DNA from: Limnochordaceae bacterium
GTDB lineage: Bacteria; Bacillota; Limnochordia; Limnochordales; DUMU01
Assembly (NCBI GenBank): GCA_014896305.1
Contig: JADBKQ010000002.1
Coordinates: forward strand, 129,670 to 193,669
Length of the DNA stretch: 64,000 nucleotides
Direction of reading: 5' to 3'
Shown: positions 27,126-37,179 of the stretch, one piece after another
How positions within the stretch are numbered: position 1 is the first letter of the stretch
Layout: every line of letters starts with the position of its first letter
Notes under the pieces: model-generated
Database searches by the model: none
The model's input: only the letters and a program-made list of their open reading frames with translations
Told to the model about the DNA's origin: nothing
Translations under genes and position numbers: made by a program

Positions 27126-28160
27126 ATGAGTAGCTCTCCTGCCAGCCAGCTCTTGCCCGAGCTGGACACCTTTTTGTCCAGCCTGCAGGCGCGCAGCTAC
27201 GCCCCGGGAACCATCGCCGGTTACCGGGCCGATCTGGCTGACTTTTCCGGCTTTCTGCGTCGAAGGCAGGCGGGAAGTTCTCCTGACCAGGTAGACCTGC
27301 CGGCTGAGCTTCCCGACTACCTGGCCTTCTTGTACCAGCGCGGGCTGGCCGCCAGTACGGTCGCGCGTCGGCTGGCCAGCATCCGCAGCTACTTCCGCTT
27401 CCTCGCAGAGCATCACCGCCTGCGCAGCACGGCCACGCGGACCGTTCACAATCCGCGCCGGGAACACCGCTTGCCGCGGGTTCTCTCCGGTCAAACCGTG
27501 GCGCAGCTGCTGGCCTCCATCCAGGCGACTGATCCCCTCTCGTTGCGGGACCGGGCCATGCTGGAGCTGCTATACTCTTCCGGCCTGCGGGTGGGGGAGT
27601 TGGTCACCATTCGCCTGAAGCAACTGGACCGGGAGGCGGCTCTGCTGCGTGTGGTGGGAAAGGGCCAGAAAACCCGCCTGGTGCCCGTGGGTGAACCGGC
27701 ATTGGCGGCGGTAGAACGCTACCTTAAAAGTGGGCGGCCATACCTGGTAGGGAACCGTTGCCCGCGCCCGGCAGGCGAGGACTTTCTGTTTGTCAACCGG
27801 CGAGGGCACGCCCTCACCACGCGCCGGGTCGAGCAGATCGTCCGCACCCGCGTACGGCAGGCAGGATTGGTGGGGATGGTGGGCGTCGGCCGGGTCACCC
27901 CTCACACCCTCCGCCACTCCTTTGCCACGCATCTGCTGGACGGCGGGGCGGACCTGAGGGCGGTTCAGGAGATGCTGGGACATGCGAGCCTGGCGACGAC
28001 CCAGATTTACACCCACGTCTCCCGCGCTCAACTGGAGCGAGTGTACCGGCGGGCGCACCCTCGCGCCTGGGCGCGTCCGGGACGAGCGAGCGACGGGGCC
28101 GGCGTTCCCGGCCAGCGGCGGTTCCGGCTGGTAAAAGCGGCACGAGCAGAGAGGAAGTGA
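27126..28160 (+). CDS. xerC: Tyrosine recombinase XerC-like
   Basis: LLYSSGLRVGELVTIRLKQLD, TPHTLRHSFATHLLDGGADLRAVQEMLGHASLATTQIYTHV. Confidence 0.93.
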   Translation: MSSSPASQLLPELDTFLSSLQARSYAPGTIAGYRADLADFSGFLRRRQAGSSPDQVDLPAELPDYLAFLYQRGLAASTVARRLASIRSYFRFLAEHHRLRSTATRTVHNPRREHRLPRVLSGQTVAQLLASIQATDPLSLRDRAMLELLYSSGLRVGELVTIRLKQLDREAALLRVVGKGQKTRLVPVGEPALAAVERYLKSGRPYLVGNRCPRPAGEDFLFVNRRGHALTTRRVEQIVRTRVRQAGLVGMVGVGRVTPHTLRHSFATHLLDGGADLRAVQEMLGHASLATTQIYTHVSRAQLERVYRRAHPRAWARPGRASDGAGVPGQRRFRLVKAARAERK

Positions 28161-28166
28161 ATACGG

Positions 28167-28712
28167 ATGGCGGATGGGGCCCAGTGGCGAGGCACGACCG
28201 TGGTGGCCGTCCGGCGAGAGGGGCGAGGCGCTGTCGCCGGCGACGGCCAGGTCACGGAAGGTGATCATTTGATCATCAAGGCAACCGCCCGCAAGGTGCG
28301 CCGCATCTATCAGGGGCAGGTCGTCGCCGGTTTTGCGGGCGCCGTGGCGGACGCCTTCACACTGCTGGAGCGGCTCGAACGGTATCTCGGTGAACAGCAC
28401 GGTCAGTTACCCCGTGCCTGTATCGAGCTGGCCAAAGAGTGGAGGACCGATCGGGCCTTGCGCCGGCTGGACGCACTGCTGGTCGCCATGGACTCCGAGC
28501 ACCTGTTCTTGCTCTCGGGCAGTGGCGAAATCATTGAACCCGACGACGGTATCGTTGCCATCGGTTCCGGCGGGCCATATGCCCTGGCTGCTGCCCGTGC
28601 GTTGCTGCGCCGCACTTCGTTGTCGGCACGGGATATCGCAGAGGAGTCGCTACGCATCGCAGCAAGCTTGTGCGTGTACACGAATGACCAGATCATCGTG
28701 GAAGAGGTGTGA
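28167..28712 (+). CDS. hslV: ATP-dependent protease subunit HslV (CodW/ClpQ)
   Basis: [52 protein letters not shown]; adjacent hslU. Confidence 0.95.
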   Translation: MADGAQWRGTTVVAVRREGRGAVAGDGQVTEGDHLIIKATARKVRRIYQGQVVAGFAGAVADAFTLLERLERYLGEQHGQLPRACIELAKEWRTDRALRRLDALLVAMDSEHLFLLSGSGEIIEPDDGIVAIGSGGPYALAAARALLRRTSLSARDIAEESLRIAASLCVYTNDQIIVEEV

Positions 28713-28715
28713 CGG

Positions 28716-30134
28716 ATGGCCATGGCAGAACCCGTCTCCCGAACGCCGACGCAAATCGTAGCCGAGCTGGACCGTTTCATCGTGGGTCAGGCCGCAGCCA
28801 AACGAGCAGTCGCCATTGCTCTGCGGAACCGTGTCCGCCGTCAACGGTTGCAGGAACAGTGGCGAGAGGAGGTCTTGCCGAAAAACATCCTGATGATCGG
28901 GCCTACCGGCGTTGGCAAAACGGAGATCGCCCGCCGCCTCGCCAAGCTGGCCGATGCTCCCTTCATCAAAGTGGAAGCGACGAAATTCACCGAAGTGGGC
29001 TATGTCGGTCGCGACGTGGAGGCGATGATCCGGGACCTGGTAGAGATCGCCGTGCAACAAGAGCGGGAGCGCCGCTTGGCTGATGTAGAAAGCAAGACGG
29101 CGGGAGCAGTGGAAAGCCGCCTGTTGAATGCATTGACGCCGCCTCCCGGTCGCACCTCCGCCCCCAACCCGCTGGCAGCCCTATTTGGCTGGGCGGGGGG
29201 ACCGAACCCGGTCGGCAGCCCCACGGCGGAAGGCGGCGAAGCCGATCCCAGCCAGGCGTGGGCTCGCCGGCAGGCCGTCCTCGAGCAGTTGCGGCGGGGA
29301 GAATTGGAGGACCAGGTAGTTGAGATCGAACTTACGGATAACACTCCTCCATTTCTTCAATTGTATAGTGGCAATAACATGGAGGAACTCGGGGTCAATT
29401 TGCAGGACTTGTTCTCGGGTATACTCCCGCCCCGGCGTCAGCGTCGCCGGGTGACGGTGCGGGAAGCGCGGCGTCTGCTCGCCCGGGAGGAAGCCGAAAA
29501 GCTGATCAACATGGACGAAGTTTCCCAGGCCGCCGTGCAGAGGGTAGAGCAAGCGGGGATCGTTTTCATCGACGAGATCGACAAAGTGGCCGGTCGAGAA
29601 AGGGGGCAAGGTCCTGATGTGTCGCGCGAAGGCGTGCAACGGGACCTGCTCCCCATCGTAGAGGGGACGACGGTGCTAACGAAATACGGGCCCGTTCGCA
29701 CGCAGCACATCCTGTTCATTGCGGCGGGCGCTTTTCATGTCTCCTCTCCCTCGGATCTAATCCCGGAGCTGCAAGGCCGCTTCCCCATCCGGGTCGAGCT
29801 GCAAAGCCTTACCAGGCAAGATCTCCAGCGGATTTTGACCGAACCGGAAAACGCCCTTACCCGGCAGTACCAGGCCTTACTGGCCGTGGACGGTGTCCAG
29901 CTGGAGTTTACCCCAGATGGCATCGAGGCGATCGCCCAGGCGGCGGACCAGGCCAATCGGCAGACTGAAGATATCGGCGCCCGCCGGCTCTATACCATCA
30001 TGGAGAAACTCCTCGAAGATGTCTCGTTTCGTGCCCCCGAGGCGGCCGGCCTCGTCCGGGTGGATCGGGCCTTCGTCGCCGAACGGCTGGAGCCGCTGCT
30101 CGCCGATCAGGAGCTGAGTCGCTACATTCTTTGA
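28716..30134 (+). CDS. hslU: HslU/ClpY AAA+ unfoldase
   Basis: [66 protein letters not shown]. Confidence 0.97.
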   Translation: MAMAEPVSRTPTQIVAELDRFIVGQAAAKRAVAIALRNRVRRQRLQEQWREEVLPKNILMIGPTGVGKTEIARRLAKLADAPFIKVEATKFTEVGYVGRDVEAMIRDLVEIAVQQERERRLADVESKTAGAVESRLLNALTPPPGRTSAPNPLAALFGWAGGPNPVGSPTAEGGEADPSQAWARRQAVLEQLRRGELEDQVVEIELTDNTPPFLQLYSGNNMEELGVNLQDLFSGILPPRRQRRRVTVREARRLLAREEAEKLINMDEVSQAAVQRVEQAGIVFIDEIDKVAGRERGQGPDVSREGVQRDLLPIVEGTTVLTKYGPVRTQHILFIAAGAFHVSSPSDLIPELQGRFPIRVELQSLTRQDLQRILTEPENALTRQYQALLAVDGVQLEFTPDGIEAIAQAADQANRQTEDIGARRLYTIMEKLLEDVSFRAPEAAGLVRVDRAFVAERLEPLLADQELSRYIL

Positions 30135-30258
30135 ATTACCGCTCGAGATTTTTCGGTATGACAGCAGGAATCTTGCGTAACGAGACGAATTGATTCGATC
30201 GAACGAGGAGGGGGTTATTCCCAGGAGACGGGAAGGCTCATAACTTCACAAACTGGGC

Positions 30259-30382
30259 GGCAATTGTCTCAGGGCAAACCTGCCGAAAGGCGGGGACGCA
30301 AAGCCACGGGCCTACAGTAGCAAGAGATCGGGCACGACCTTTCCTACCGCGGTCGTGATGCTACCAGGGTAGCCGGGTTGCC
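30259..30382 (+). ncRNA. Cyclic-di-GMP-I (GEMM-I) riboswitch aptamer
   Basis: AGGGCAAACC-TGCCGAAAGGCGGGGACGCAAAGCCACGGGCCTA ... CAGGGTAGCCGGGTTGCC matches the GEMM-I conserved core (GAAA tetraloop, GACGCAAAGCC, GCCGGGUUGCC); P1 GGCAA/TTGCC, P3 GTAGCA..CACGACC/GGTCGTG..TGCTAC. Confidence 0.96.
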
Positions 30383-30401
30383 AAGGGCCGTACGCGTGGA
30401 C

Positions 30402-30440
30402 TGCACTCAGGCCGCCGCGTCGGCTTGGGTGCATTTTGTT
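30402..30440 (+). terminator. Intrinsic terminator, expression platform of the c-di-GMP riboswitch
   Basis: TGCACTCAGGCCG-ccgcgt-CGGCTTGGGTGCA (13 bp, two GU wobbles) followed by TTTTGTT. Confidence 0.85.
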
Positions 30441-30542
30441 ATGTCCTATCAGCCAGGGCCCGTCATTGCCCGAAAGGAATACACCGTCCTGCCGCTCACA
30501 GCCGGAGGGTTGAGCCCCCGGATCGGAAAGGAGGTGAGCCCG

Positions 30543-30995
30543 GTGAGCGACTCGTTCACGGCGGCCAACTCGCTGTTGCAGTTCACCATGAGCGAGCTTT
30601 GGTGGAGGCAGGGGGTGCTGGCGCAAAACCTGGCCAATGTAGAAACCCCCGGGTACAAACGGCAAGATGTCGCCTGGTCCATTCCGGAGGTGGAGTTGGC
30701 GGGGCAGCCAGGCGATCCGTCCTCCGCTGCGCCCGGTCCGTTTCACCTGATGCTGGCCCGTACCCACCCGCGCCATCTGGACGGCACCCCGGCGACGGCG
30801 GAGGGAGTCGAAGCTGCGCCGGCCGGCCGCCTGGTACGGGATACGCGGACTGCCGTCCGCAACGATGGGAACAACGTGGATCTCGAGCGGGAACTGGTGC
30901 TGGTGGCCGAGACGAATCTGTGGTACCAGAGCGTCACCTCGTTGCTGGCCAGCCGATACGGTATGTTCCGGACTGCCCTGGGGACGGGGCGCTAA
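30543..30995 (+). CDS. flgB: Flagellar basal-body rod protein FlgB
   Basis: WWRQGVLAQNLANVETPGYKRQDV; GTG start after AAAGGAGGTGAGC. Confidence 0.94.
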   Translation: MSDSFTAANSLLQFTMSELWWRQGVLAQNLANVETPGYKRQDVAWSIPEVELAGQPGDPSSAAPGPFHLMLARTHPRHLDGTPATAEGVEAAPAGRLVRDTRTAVRNDGNNVDLERELVLVAETNLWYQSVTSLLASRYGMFRTALGTGR

Positions 30996-31073
30996 CGGCG
31001 ACCAGGGAGACGGTTGCCTCCCCTGTCCGGCCGGCCGGCCCCCCCAAACGCGGAGAGAGTGGAGGTGAGAATC

Positions 31074-31535
31074 GTGGGATTGTTTGATGCGTTGGCGATC
31101 AGCGCCTCGGGTCTCACCGCTGAGCGCTTGCGGTTGGACGTGATCGCCACCAACCTGGCCAATGTAGAGACGACCCGTACCGCGACGGGCGGACCCTTTC
31201 GCCGGCGGGAGGTCGTCTTCGCGGCTCAACCGCCGACGTTCCCCGTCGATCTGGCAAACAGTACGGGCAGTAGCGGCACACTCGCACCTGGCCACCCCGC
31301 CCTGGGAGGGGTACAGGTAGCGGCTATCGTGACGGATCCGGCCCCGTTTCGCCTCGTCTACCAACCGGGTCATCCCGATGCGGATGTCAACGGGTATGTG
31401 GCGTATCCCAACATCAACCCGGCCAGCGAGATGGTGGATATGATCGCCGCCAGCCGGGCGTACGAAGCGAACCTGGCGATCTTCCAGAGCACTAAGCAGC
31501 TGGCTGCACGTACCCTGGATCTGCTACGGGCGTGA
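31074..31535 (+). CDS. flgC: Flagellar basal-body rod protein FlgC
   Basis: LFDALAISASGLTAERLRLDVIATNLANVETT, C-terminal SEMVDMIAASRAYEANLAIFQSTKQLAARTLDLLR. Confidence 0.95.
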   Translation: MGLFDALAISASGLTAERLRLDVIATNLANVETTRTATGGPFRRREVVFAAQPPTFPVDLANSTGSSGTLAPGHPALGGVQVAAIVTDPAPFRLVYQPGHPDADVNGYVAYPNINPASEMVDMIAASRAYEANLAIFQSTKQLAARTLDLLRA

Positions 31536-31598
31536 TCCGGGTACCGGAGGCAGCGACAGTATCCTCCCAGAGGAACGTAACATGGACGAGAGGAGGAG

Positions 31599-31946
31599 TT
31601 GTCGGTGTTGAGTGCGGCGTGGTCGACTGCTCTCCATCGCCTGGCCCCGGGCCAACTGATGGAGGATGACGTTGTACCGAGTCCTGCTTTTGAATCGCCT
31701 GGTGCCACTGTCCCTTCGATCTCCTCATTTGGGCAGCTCCTGGACCGGGCCTGGAATCAGGTGCGGGCCAGTCAGCAACAGGCGGATCAAATGGCCATAG
31801 CGGTAGCCAGCGGGCGGATTCAAGGACCCGATCTGGCGACGGCCGTAAACGCGACGCAACAGGCTTCGCTGCTTCTTTCCCTTGTCGTAACGGTGCGTAA
31901 CCGGGCCCTCGAAGCCTACCAGGAAGTCATGCGGATGCCGGTCTAG
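31599..31946 (+). CDS. fliE: Flagellar hook-basal body complex protein FliE
   Basis: C-terminal ASLLLSLVVTVRNRALEAYQEVMRMPV; position between flgC and fliF. Confidence 0.88.
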   Translation: MSVLSAAWSTALHRLAPGQLMEDDVVPSPAFESPGATVPSISSFGQLLDRAWNQVRASQQQADQMAIAVASGRIQGPDLATAVNATQQASLLLSLVVTVRNRALEAYQEVMRMPV

Positions 31947-32075
31947 CCCCGGTAAGTTCGATTTCACCCCTCAGACGAACGGGGTGCAGGCAGAGTTCAG
32001 TGGGAGTCGGTCTCTGAAATCCCCTGGCAGTAGTGGACATGACGAAATAATGGGCGACCTACGGAGGGTAGCAGG

Positions 32076-33779
32076 TTGGAGGTACGGAAGGCGGCAAAAC
32101 AAGGCTGGCAACAGGTTGAGGGGCTCTGGCATCGCCTGCCCCGCCTGGGCCGCGCGGGTCTGGGGATAGGCTTGCTCCTGATTCTGGCGATGCCACTGAT
32201 GCTGCCTCACTGGCTCAAACCGCACTATGCGCCGCTGTTCACCGGCTTGCAGACGTCAGAGGCCGCCCAAATCGTCTCCTTCTTGCAGGAAAAGAAAGTT
32301 CCTTATCAACTGGCCGAAGGCGGCACTGCCATTTTGGTGCCGGACAAGCAAGTCTACGACCTGCGGCTGCAAATCGCTGGCGCTGGGCTACCGGGCGATA
32401 GCGTGGTCGGTTTCGAGTTGCTCAACCAGTCCAACCTGGGGCTCACCGACTTTGAACGCCGGGCCCGCTACAACTGGGCGCTGCAAGGGGAGCTGACCCG
32501 GACCATCGAGAAACTGGACGGAGTGGAAGAAGCTCGGGTACACCTGGTCATCCCGGAGCCTTCCGTTTTCGTCCGCAGCACTCCTTCTCCCTCGGCGTCC
32601 GTCTTCGTACGCTTGACCCCCGGCCACACGCTGGCTCCGGAACAAGTGCGAGCCATCACCACCCTGGTTTCACGCAGTGTGCCCGGACTTAAGGAGTCTG
32701 ACGTCGTGGTGGTGGATCAGGCCGGCCAGGTGCTCACCGACCAGCTGGATTCGGCTCTTTCACCCGTCTCGACCAATGCGGCCGCTCAACGCTACGAACT
32801 CACCCGTCAGGTGGAAAGCGAACTCGAACAGCGCATCCGCACCATGTTGGAACAGGCCTTCGGCCTGGGTCAAACGGTCGTCCGGGTCAGCGCCACCCTC
32901 GACTTCGACCTGCGTGAGCAGCGGGCCGAGCAGTTTGCGCCCGTCAGCGGCAGCGATCGGGGCGTCCTCCGCAGCGAACAACTGCAGGACGAATCCAGTA
33001 CCAGTACTGACAGCACCAACCCGATGGCAGGGGTGCCTGGCATCGCCAGCAACGTGCCGGGATACGCTGCCCTGGCCGCCAGCCCTGCTGGTACGACCAG
33101 CAGCACGAAAAGCAGCAGCATTCGCAATTACGAGGTGAACCGGACCGAGTCCTATTTCTCTCCCGCCCCGGGTACGATCCGCCGCCTGTCCGTCGCCGTT
33201 TTGGTGAACCAGGATATCCCTCCTACGCTGCAGCCGCAGCTGGAGGCGGCCGTAGCCTCGGCCGCCGGCATCGACCGTACGCGCGGCGATCAGTTAACGG
33301 TCGTCTCTGTACCTTTCTTTAACCGCACGGTTCAGCCCCAACCGACGGCGGTTCCGTCGGGCCGGCCCTCCATCTGGTGGTGGGTGGCATTGGCTGCCAC
33401 CTTGCTGGGAGTCCTGCTGACGATGGGCCTGCTCATTCGGGATGTCCGGCAGCGGCGGGCGGTTTCCTTCGGCCAAGAACTGGCGCAGGCCTCGAGCGAG
33501 TTGGTGAAACAGGAGATGCCGCAAGTAGGGGCGGAGAGGGCGGAGGAGGGAGTGACTGGTAAAGCTGAACCGGCCCAGGTTCTTCCTCCGGAGGGGGTCA
33601 CCGATGAGAATCCGGTGGTTCTAGGAGACGAAGAGACAGTTCGACGGCAATTGCAAAAGGTCGTGACTCGCCTGGCCCAAGAAGACCCGGAGGGGTTCAT
33701 CCGGACTTTGCAGGTCTGGCTCTCTGAAGATGAAATGTCCGGTGGAGGCCGGCCTCATCCTAAAGGAGGAGCGTCCTGA
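32076..33779 (+). CDS. fliF: Flagellar MS-ring protein FliF
   Basis: YAPLFTGLQTSEAAQIVSFLQEKKVPYQLAEGGTAILVP, ARVHLVIPEPSVFV, NYEVNRTESYFSPAPGTIRRLSVAVLVN. Confidence 0.96.
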   Translation: MEVRKAAKQGWQQVEGLWHRLPRLGRAGLGIGLLLILAMPLMLPHWLKPHYAPLFTGLQTSEAAQIVSFLQEKKVPYQLAEGGTAILVPDKQVYDLRLQIAGAGLPGDSVVGFELLNQSNLGLTDFERRARYNWALQGELTRTIEKLDGVEEARVHLVIPEPSVFVRSTPSPSASVFVRLTPGHTLAPEQVRAITTLVSRSVPGLKESDVVVVDQAGQVLTDQLDSALSPVSTNAAAQRYELTRQVESELEQRIRTMLEQAFGLGQTVVRVSATLDFDLREQRAEQFAPVSGSDRGVLRSEQLQDESSTSTDSTNPMAGVPGIASNVPGYAALAASPAGTTSSTKSSSIRNYEVNRTESYFSPAPGTIRRLSVAVLVNQDIPPTLQPQLEAAVASAAGIDRTRGDQLTVVSVPFFNRTVQPQPTAVPSGRPSIWWWVALAATLLGVLLTMGLLIRDVRQRRAVSFGQELAQASSELVKQEMPQVGAERAEEGVTGKAEPAQVLPPEGVTDENPVVLGDEETVRRQLQKVVTRLAQEDPEGFIRTLQVWLSEDEMSGGGRPHPKGGAS

Positions 33780-34807
33780 TGCCAAGTCCACGCTGGCGCA
33801 CCCGGATTCGCCCGCACACACCCCGTCGCAAGGCGGCGGTGGTCCTTCTGATGATCGGCCCCGAAGCTGGCAGCACCATCCTGCCCAAGTTGAGGGAAGA
33901 TGACGTAGAACTGCTGACCCAGGAGGTCGCCGGGTTGGGAGAGGTCACTCCGGGCGAAAGCCGGCAGGTGCTCGAGGAGTTTCTCCGGTTGTATCAGAGC
34001 CATGCTGGCACCCTGCTCGGCGATTGGACTTCGGTACAGCAGCTACTGGAGCAAAGCTTGGGGCCGGAGCGTGCTGCTGCTCTACTGGAGCGGCTTACCG
34101 GCGGCGTGGGGGGACGTCCCTTCTCGTTCATCCGGCAGATTGACCCTCAGCAGCTGGGTACTTTCTTGGTTCACGAGCATCCTCAAACCATCGCCCTGGT
34201 CCTGGCTTACCTGCGGCCCGAGCAATCGGGAGAGGTCCTGGCCATGCTCCCCGAGGACGTTCAGGCTGAAGTCGTACTGCGCCTGGCCACGCTGGACCGG
34301 GCCTCCCCGGATGTACTGCAAGAAGTGGAGGAGGCGCTGCGCCAGCGCTTCACGGAGGTCAACAGCTCCGAACTGGCTGTGGCCGGGGGCGTGGAGGCGG
34401 CCGCCGCCGTCCTCAACCAGGTCGACGGCAGTACCGAGAAAAGCATCCTGGATGCGTTGTCTGCTCGCCATCCTGAATTGGCCGAGGAGATCAAACGGCG
34501 TCTGTTTGTCTTCGATGACCTGGTTAAGCTGGACAACCGGACCATCCAGCGGATCTTGCGGGAGGTGGACATGAAAGACTTGACGCTGGCGTTGAAAGGT
34601 GCGGCTGAACCGGTGACACAAGCGATCTTCCGCAACATGTCTAAACGAGCCGTGGAGATGGTCAAAGAAGAAATCCAGTACATGGGCCCGGTCAGGGTTC
34701 GCGACGTCGAAGAGGCGCAGGCAAAGGTAGTCGCTGTGGTGCGGCGGCTGGAGGAAGCAGGTGAGATCGTTGTCGCAACCGGCGGAGAAGACGAGGTCAT
34801 CGTCTAG
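33779..34807 (+). CDS. fliG: Flagellar motor switch protein FliG
   Basis: FSFIRQIDPQQLGTFLVHEHPQTIALVLAYL, LFVFDDLVKLDNRTIQRILREVD, EEIQYMGPVRVRDVEEAQ. Confidence 0.96.
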   Translation: MPSPRWRTRIRPHTPRRKAAVVLLMIGPEAGSTILPKLREDDVELLTQEVAGLGEVTPGESRQVLEEFLRLYQSHAGTLLGDWTSVQQLLEQSLGPERAAALLERLTGGVGGRPFSFIRQIDPQQLGTFLVHEHPQTIALVLAYLRPEQSGEVLAMLPEDVQAEVVLRLATLDRASPDVLQEVEEALRQRFTEVNSSELAVAGGVEAAAAVLNQVDGSTEKSILDALSARHPELAEEIKRRLFVFDDLVKLDNRTIQRILREVDMKDLTLALKGAAEPVTQAIFRNMSKRAVEMVKEEIQYMGPVRVRDVEEAQAKVVAVVRRLEEAGEIVVATGGEDEVIV

Positions 34808-34868
34808 TGGACGACCTGTGGGGACGGCCGGAGCGGCTGCACATCCAGCCCATAGGGGGGGCTACGGC

Positions 34869-35873
34869 GTGATCAAAGCAGCGGCCTACGATTGGCAAGA
34901 GCCAGGACCGATCCGCATATCCTCCTTTTCCCTGGCGTCGGAATCACAGGCGACCGGCGTCAACCCGGGCCCGGGGACACCCAAAACGGCATCGTCTGAT
35001 CCCACAGCCACCGCTGCCGACCGCGCTCCCGACACCGTCGCTGCCTCCCCCTGGCTGAACGTGCCCTCTACGACCCTGGCCCATTGGGCTGCCAGCTCCC
35101 ACGCCCGCAGCCTTCCGGCCGACCCACTCTGGCTACTCCAGGCAGCCCGCTTGCTCAACGAAGCCCAGGAAGAAGCAGAGCAGATCCGCCAGCAGGCCCA
35201 GGAGGAGAAAAAAGCCATCCTGGCGTCTGCCCGGCAAGAGGCGGAAGAACTCCGTCGCCAGGCTCAGGAGAAGGGAGAGGCTGAAGGACGCCGTCAGGGT
35301 GAAGAGGCCGTCCGGCGAGAGCTCGCCGATCTATTTGCGGCTGCCCAAAAGGTCAGTGAGGCAGCACTTCGTTTTCAGGAAGAGATCATCCGCTCCAGCC
35401 AGCAAGAGCTGGTTCACCTGGCCCTCGCCATCGCCCACAAGCTCGTCGGAGACGCGCTGGCCGAGCCGGGCCGCCTGGCAGTGCAGGCCCTGCGGGAAGC
35501 GTTGTTGCGGTACCGGCCGGCCAGCCAGACGATTACCGTCCGCGTCAACGTCAAGGACCTGGCCCTGGTCGAAAGCCATCGGGACGAGTTTCTGCGGCTC
35601 TGCCAGGGGACACGGCAGTGGCGAGTGGTAGCCGACGAGCAGGTAGGCGAGGGAGGCTGTCTGATCGAGACCGAGCAGGGCATCATCGACGGGCGTCTAG
35701 AGTCCCGCTTGGGGCTTGTGCAAAATGCCGTGCAGGAGGTGATGAATGGTGAGCCGACCGCCGACGGCAGCGTCGACAGCGGCGTTGACGACCGAGGGGA
35801 GCCCCTCGGTGACACCCGTAGTGCCCCCAGCGGTTCCGTGGCAACGGCTGATGATCGCCGTGCAGCGAGCTGA
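34869..35873 (+). CDS. fliH: Flagellar assembly protein FliH
   Basis: A/E/Q-rich coiled coil, LVHLALAIAHKLVGDAL, VADEQVGEGGCLIETEQGIIDGRLESRL; precedes fliI; start uncertain. Confidence 0.85.
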   Translation: MIKAAAYDWQEPGPIRISSFSLASESQATGVNPGPGTPKTASSDPTATAADRAPDTVAASPWLNVPSTTLAHWAASSHARSLPADPLWLLQAARLLNEAQEEAEQIRQQAQEEKKAILASARQEAEELRRQAQEKGEAEGRRQGEEAVRRELADLFAAAQKVSEAALRFQEEIIRSSQQELVHLALAIAHKLVGDALAEPGRLAVQALREALLRYRPASQTITVRVNVKDLALVESHRDEFLRLCQGTRQWRVVADEQVGEGGCLIETEQGIIDGRLESRLGLVQNAVQEVMNGEPTADGSVDSGVDDRGEPLGDTRSAPSGSVATADDRRAAS

Positions 35874-37179
35874 GGATTTCTCGCTGCAGGGTTCGGTCAC
35901 GCAAATTATCGGCCTGACCGTGGAAGCGGAAGGCCCCAACGTGACGGTGGGGGAGTTGTGCGCGATTCACCGGGTGAATCAGCCTCCGGTTCTGGCGGAG
36001 GTCGTGGGCTTTCGGCAGCGCCGGGTACTGCTGATGCCCCTGGGGGAGCTGACCGGCATTGGTCCAGGAAGCCTTGTGGTCGCTCATCGCCGCCCCCTCA
36101 CGGTGACCGTGGGCCCCTCGCTGTTGGGCCGGGTGCTTACCGGCCTGGGAGAGCCCATGGATGGCAAAGGACCCGTCACAGGGACAGGGGCATACCCACT
36201 TTACCGGGAGCCGCCCGACCCGTTACGTCGTCCCCGTATCCATTCGCCGCTGCCGGTGGGAGTCCGCAGTATCGACGGGCTGCTGACCATCGGAAAGGGG
36301 CAACGGATCGGCATTTTCGCAGGTAGCGGTGTAGGCAAGTCCACCCTTCTGGGCATGATGGCCCGTCACACAGAGGCCGATGTCTCCTGCATAGCACTGA
36401 TTGGCGAGCGCGGGCGGGAAGTGCGGGATTTCCTGGAGCGTGACCTGGGTCCAGAAGGGCTGGCCCGCTCCGTGGTGGTGGTGGCCACCTCCGATCAACC
36501 GGCCCTGGTTCGACTGAAAGGTGCTTTCGTGGCCACAGCGATCGCCGAGTTCTTCCGCGATCAGGGACTCCATGTCCTCCTCATGATGGACTCGGTTACC
36601 CGCTTCGCCATGGCTCAGCGGGAGGTGGGCCTGGCTGCTGGTGAACCGCCCGCTACGCGCGGCTACCCGCCTTCTGTGTTTGCCTTGCTGCCGCGCCTGC
36701 TGGAGCGAGCTGGCACGGCGGAACGTGGGTCCATCACCGGGATCTACACGGTGCTGGTGGACGGGGACGACTTCAATGAACCGATCGCCGACGCGGTTCG
36801 TAGTATTCTCGACGGCCACATCGTGCTCTCCCGTTCCCTGGCTGAACGGGGGCAGTACCCGGCTGTCGATGTGTTGGCCAGCATCTCTCGCGTCATGCCC
36901 GAAGTCGTCACCGGCGAGCATATGCAGGCCTCTCGCCAAGTCAAGCGCTGGCTGGCCACGTATCGGGACGCGGAAGATTTGATCGACATCGGGGCGTACG
37001 AGGCGGGGAGCGATCCTGCCATCGATGAAGCCATACAGCATCGGCCAGAGATTCTGAAGTACGTGATGCAGGGCGTAGACGAGATCACCACCTGGGAGCA
37101 GACCTGCCAGGGCCTTCAGGCTCTCGTTCGTCCCCCGCTGCCGGCGCGAGACGAGATACGGCAGGAGGTGAGACGCTAG
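35746..37179 (+). CDS. fliI: Flagellar export ATPase FliI
   Basis: IGIFAGSGVGKSTLLGMMARH, CIALIGERGREVRDFLE, HIVLSRSLAERGQYPAVDVLASISRVMP; true start may be downstream of 35746. Confidence 0.95.
   Translation: MVSRPPTAASTAALTTEGSPSVTPVVPPAVPWQRLMIAVQRAEDFSLQGSVTQIIGLTVEAEGPNVTVGELCAIHRVNQPPVLAEVVGFRQRRVLLMPLGELTGIGPGSLVVAHRRPLTVTVGPSLLGRVLTGLGEPMDGKGPVTGTGAYPLYREPPDPLRRPRIHSPLPVGVRSIDGLLTIGKGQRIGIFAGSGVGKSTLLGMMARHTEADVSCIALIGERGREVRDFLERDLGPEGLARSVVVVATSDQPALVRLKGAFVATAIAEFFRDQGLHVLLMMDSVTRFAMAQREVGLAAGEPPATRGYPPSVFALLPRLLERAGTAERGSITGIYTVLVDGDDFNEPIADAVRSILDGHIVLSRSLAERGQYPAVDVLASISRVMPEVVTGEHMQASRQVKRWLATYRDAEDLIDIGAYEAGSDPAIDEAIQHRPEILKYVMQGVDEITTWEQTCQGLQALVRPPLPARDEIRQEVRR

Noticed and set aside
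30137-30240. Possible promoter elements upstream of the riboswitch (e.g. TTGATT ... TTATTC, TTGCGT)
   Set aside because: No hexamer pair with convincing match and spacing; the transcript start for the riboswitch is left open
30425-31087. 220-aa plus-strand ORF across flgB
   Set aside because: Alternative frame of flgB; composition implausible and starts inside the riboswitch terminator region
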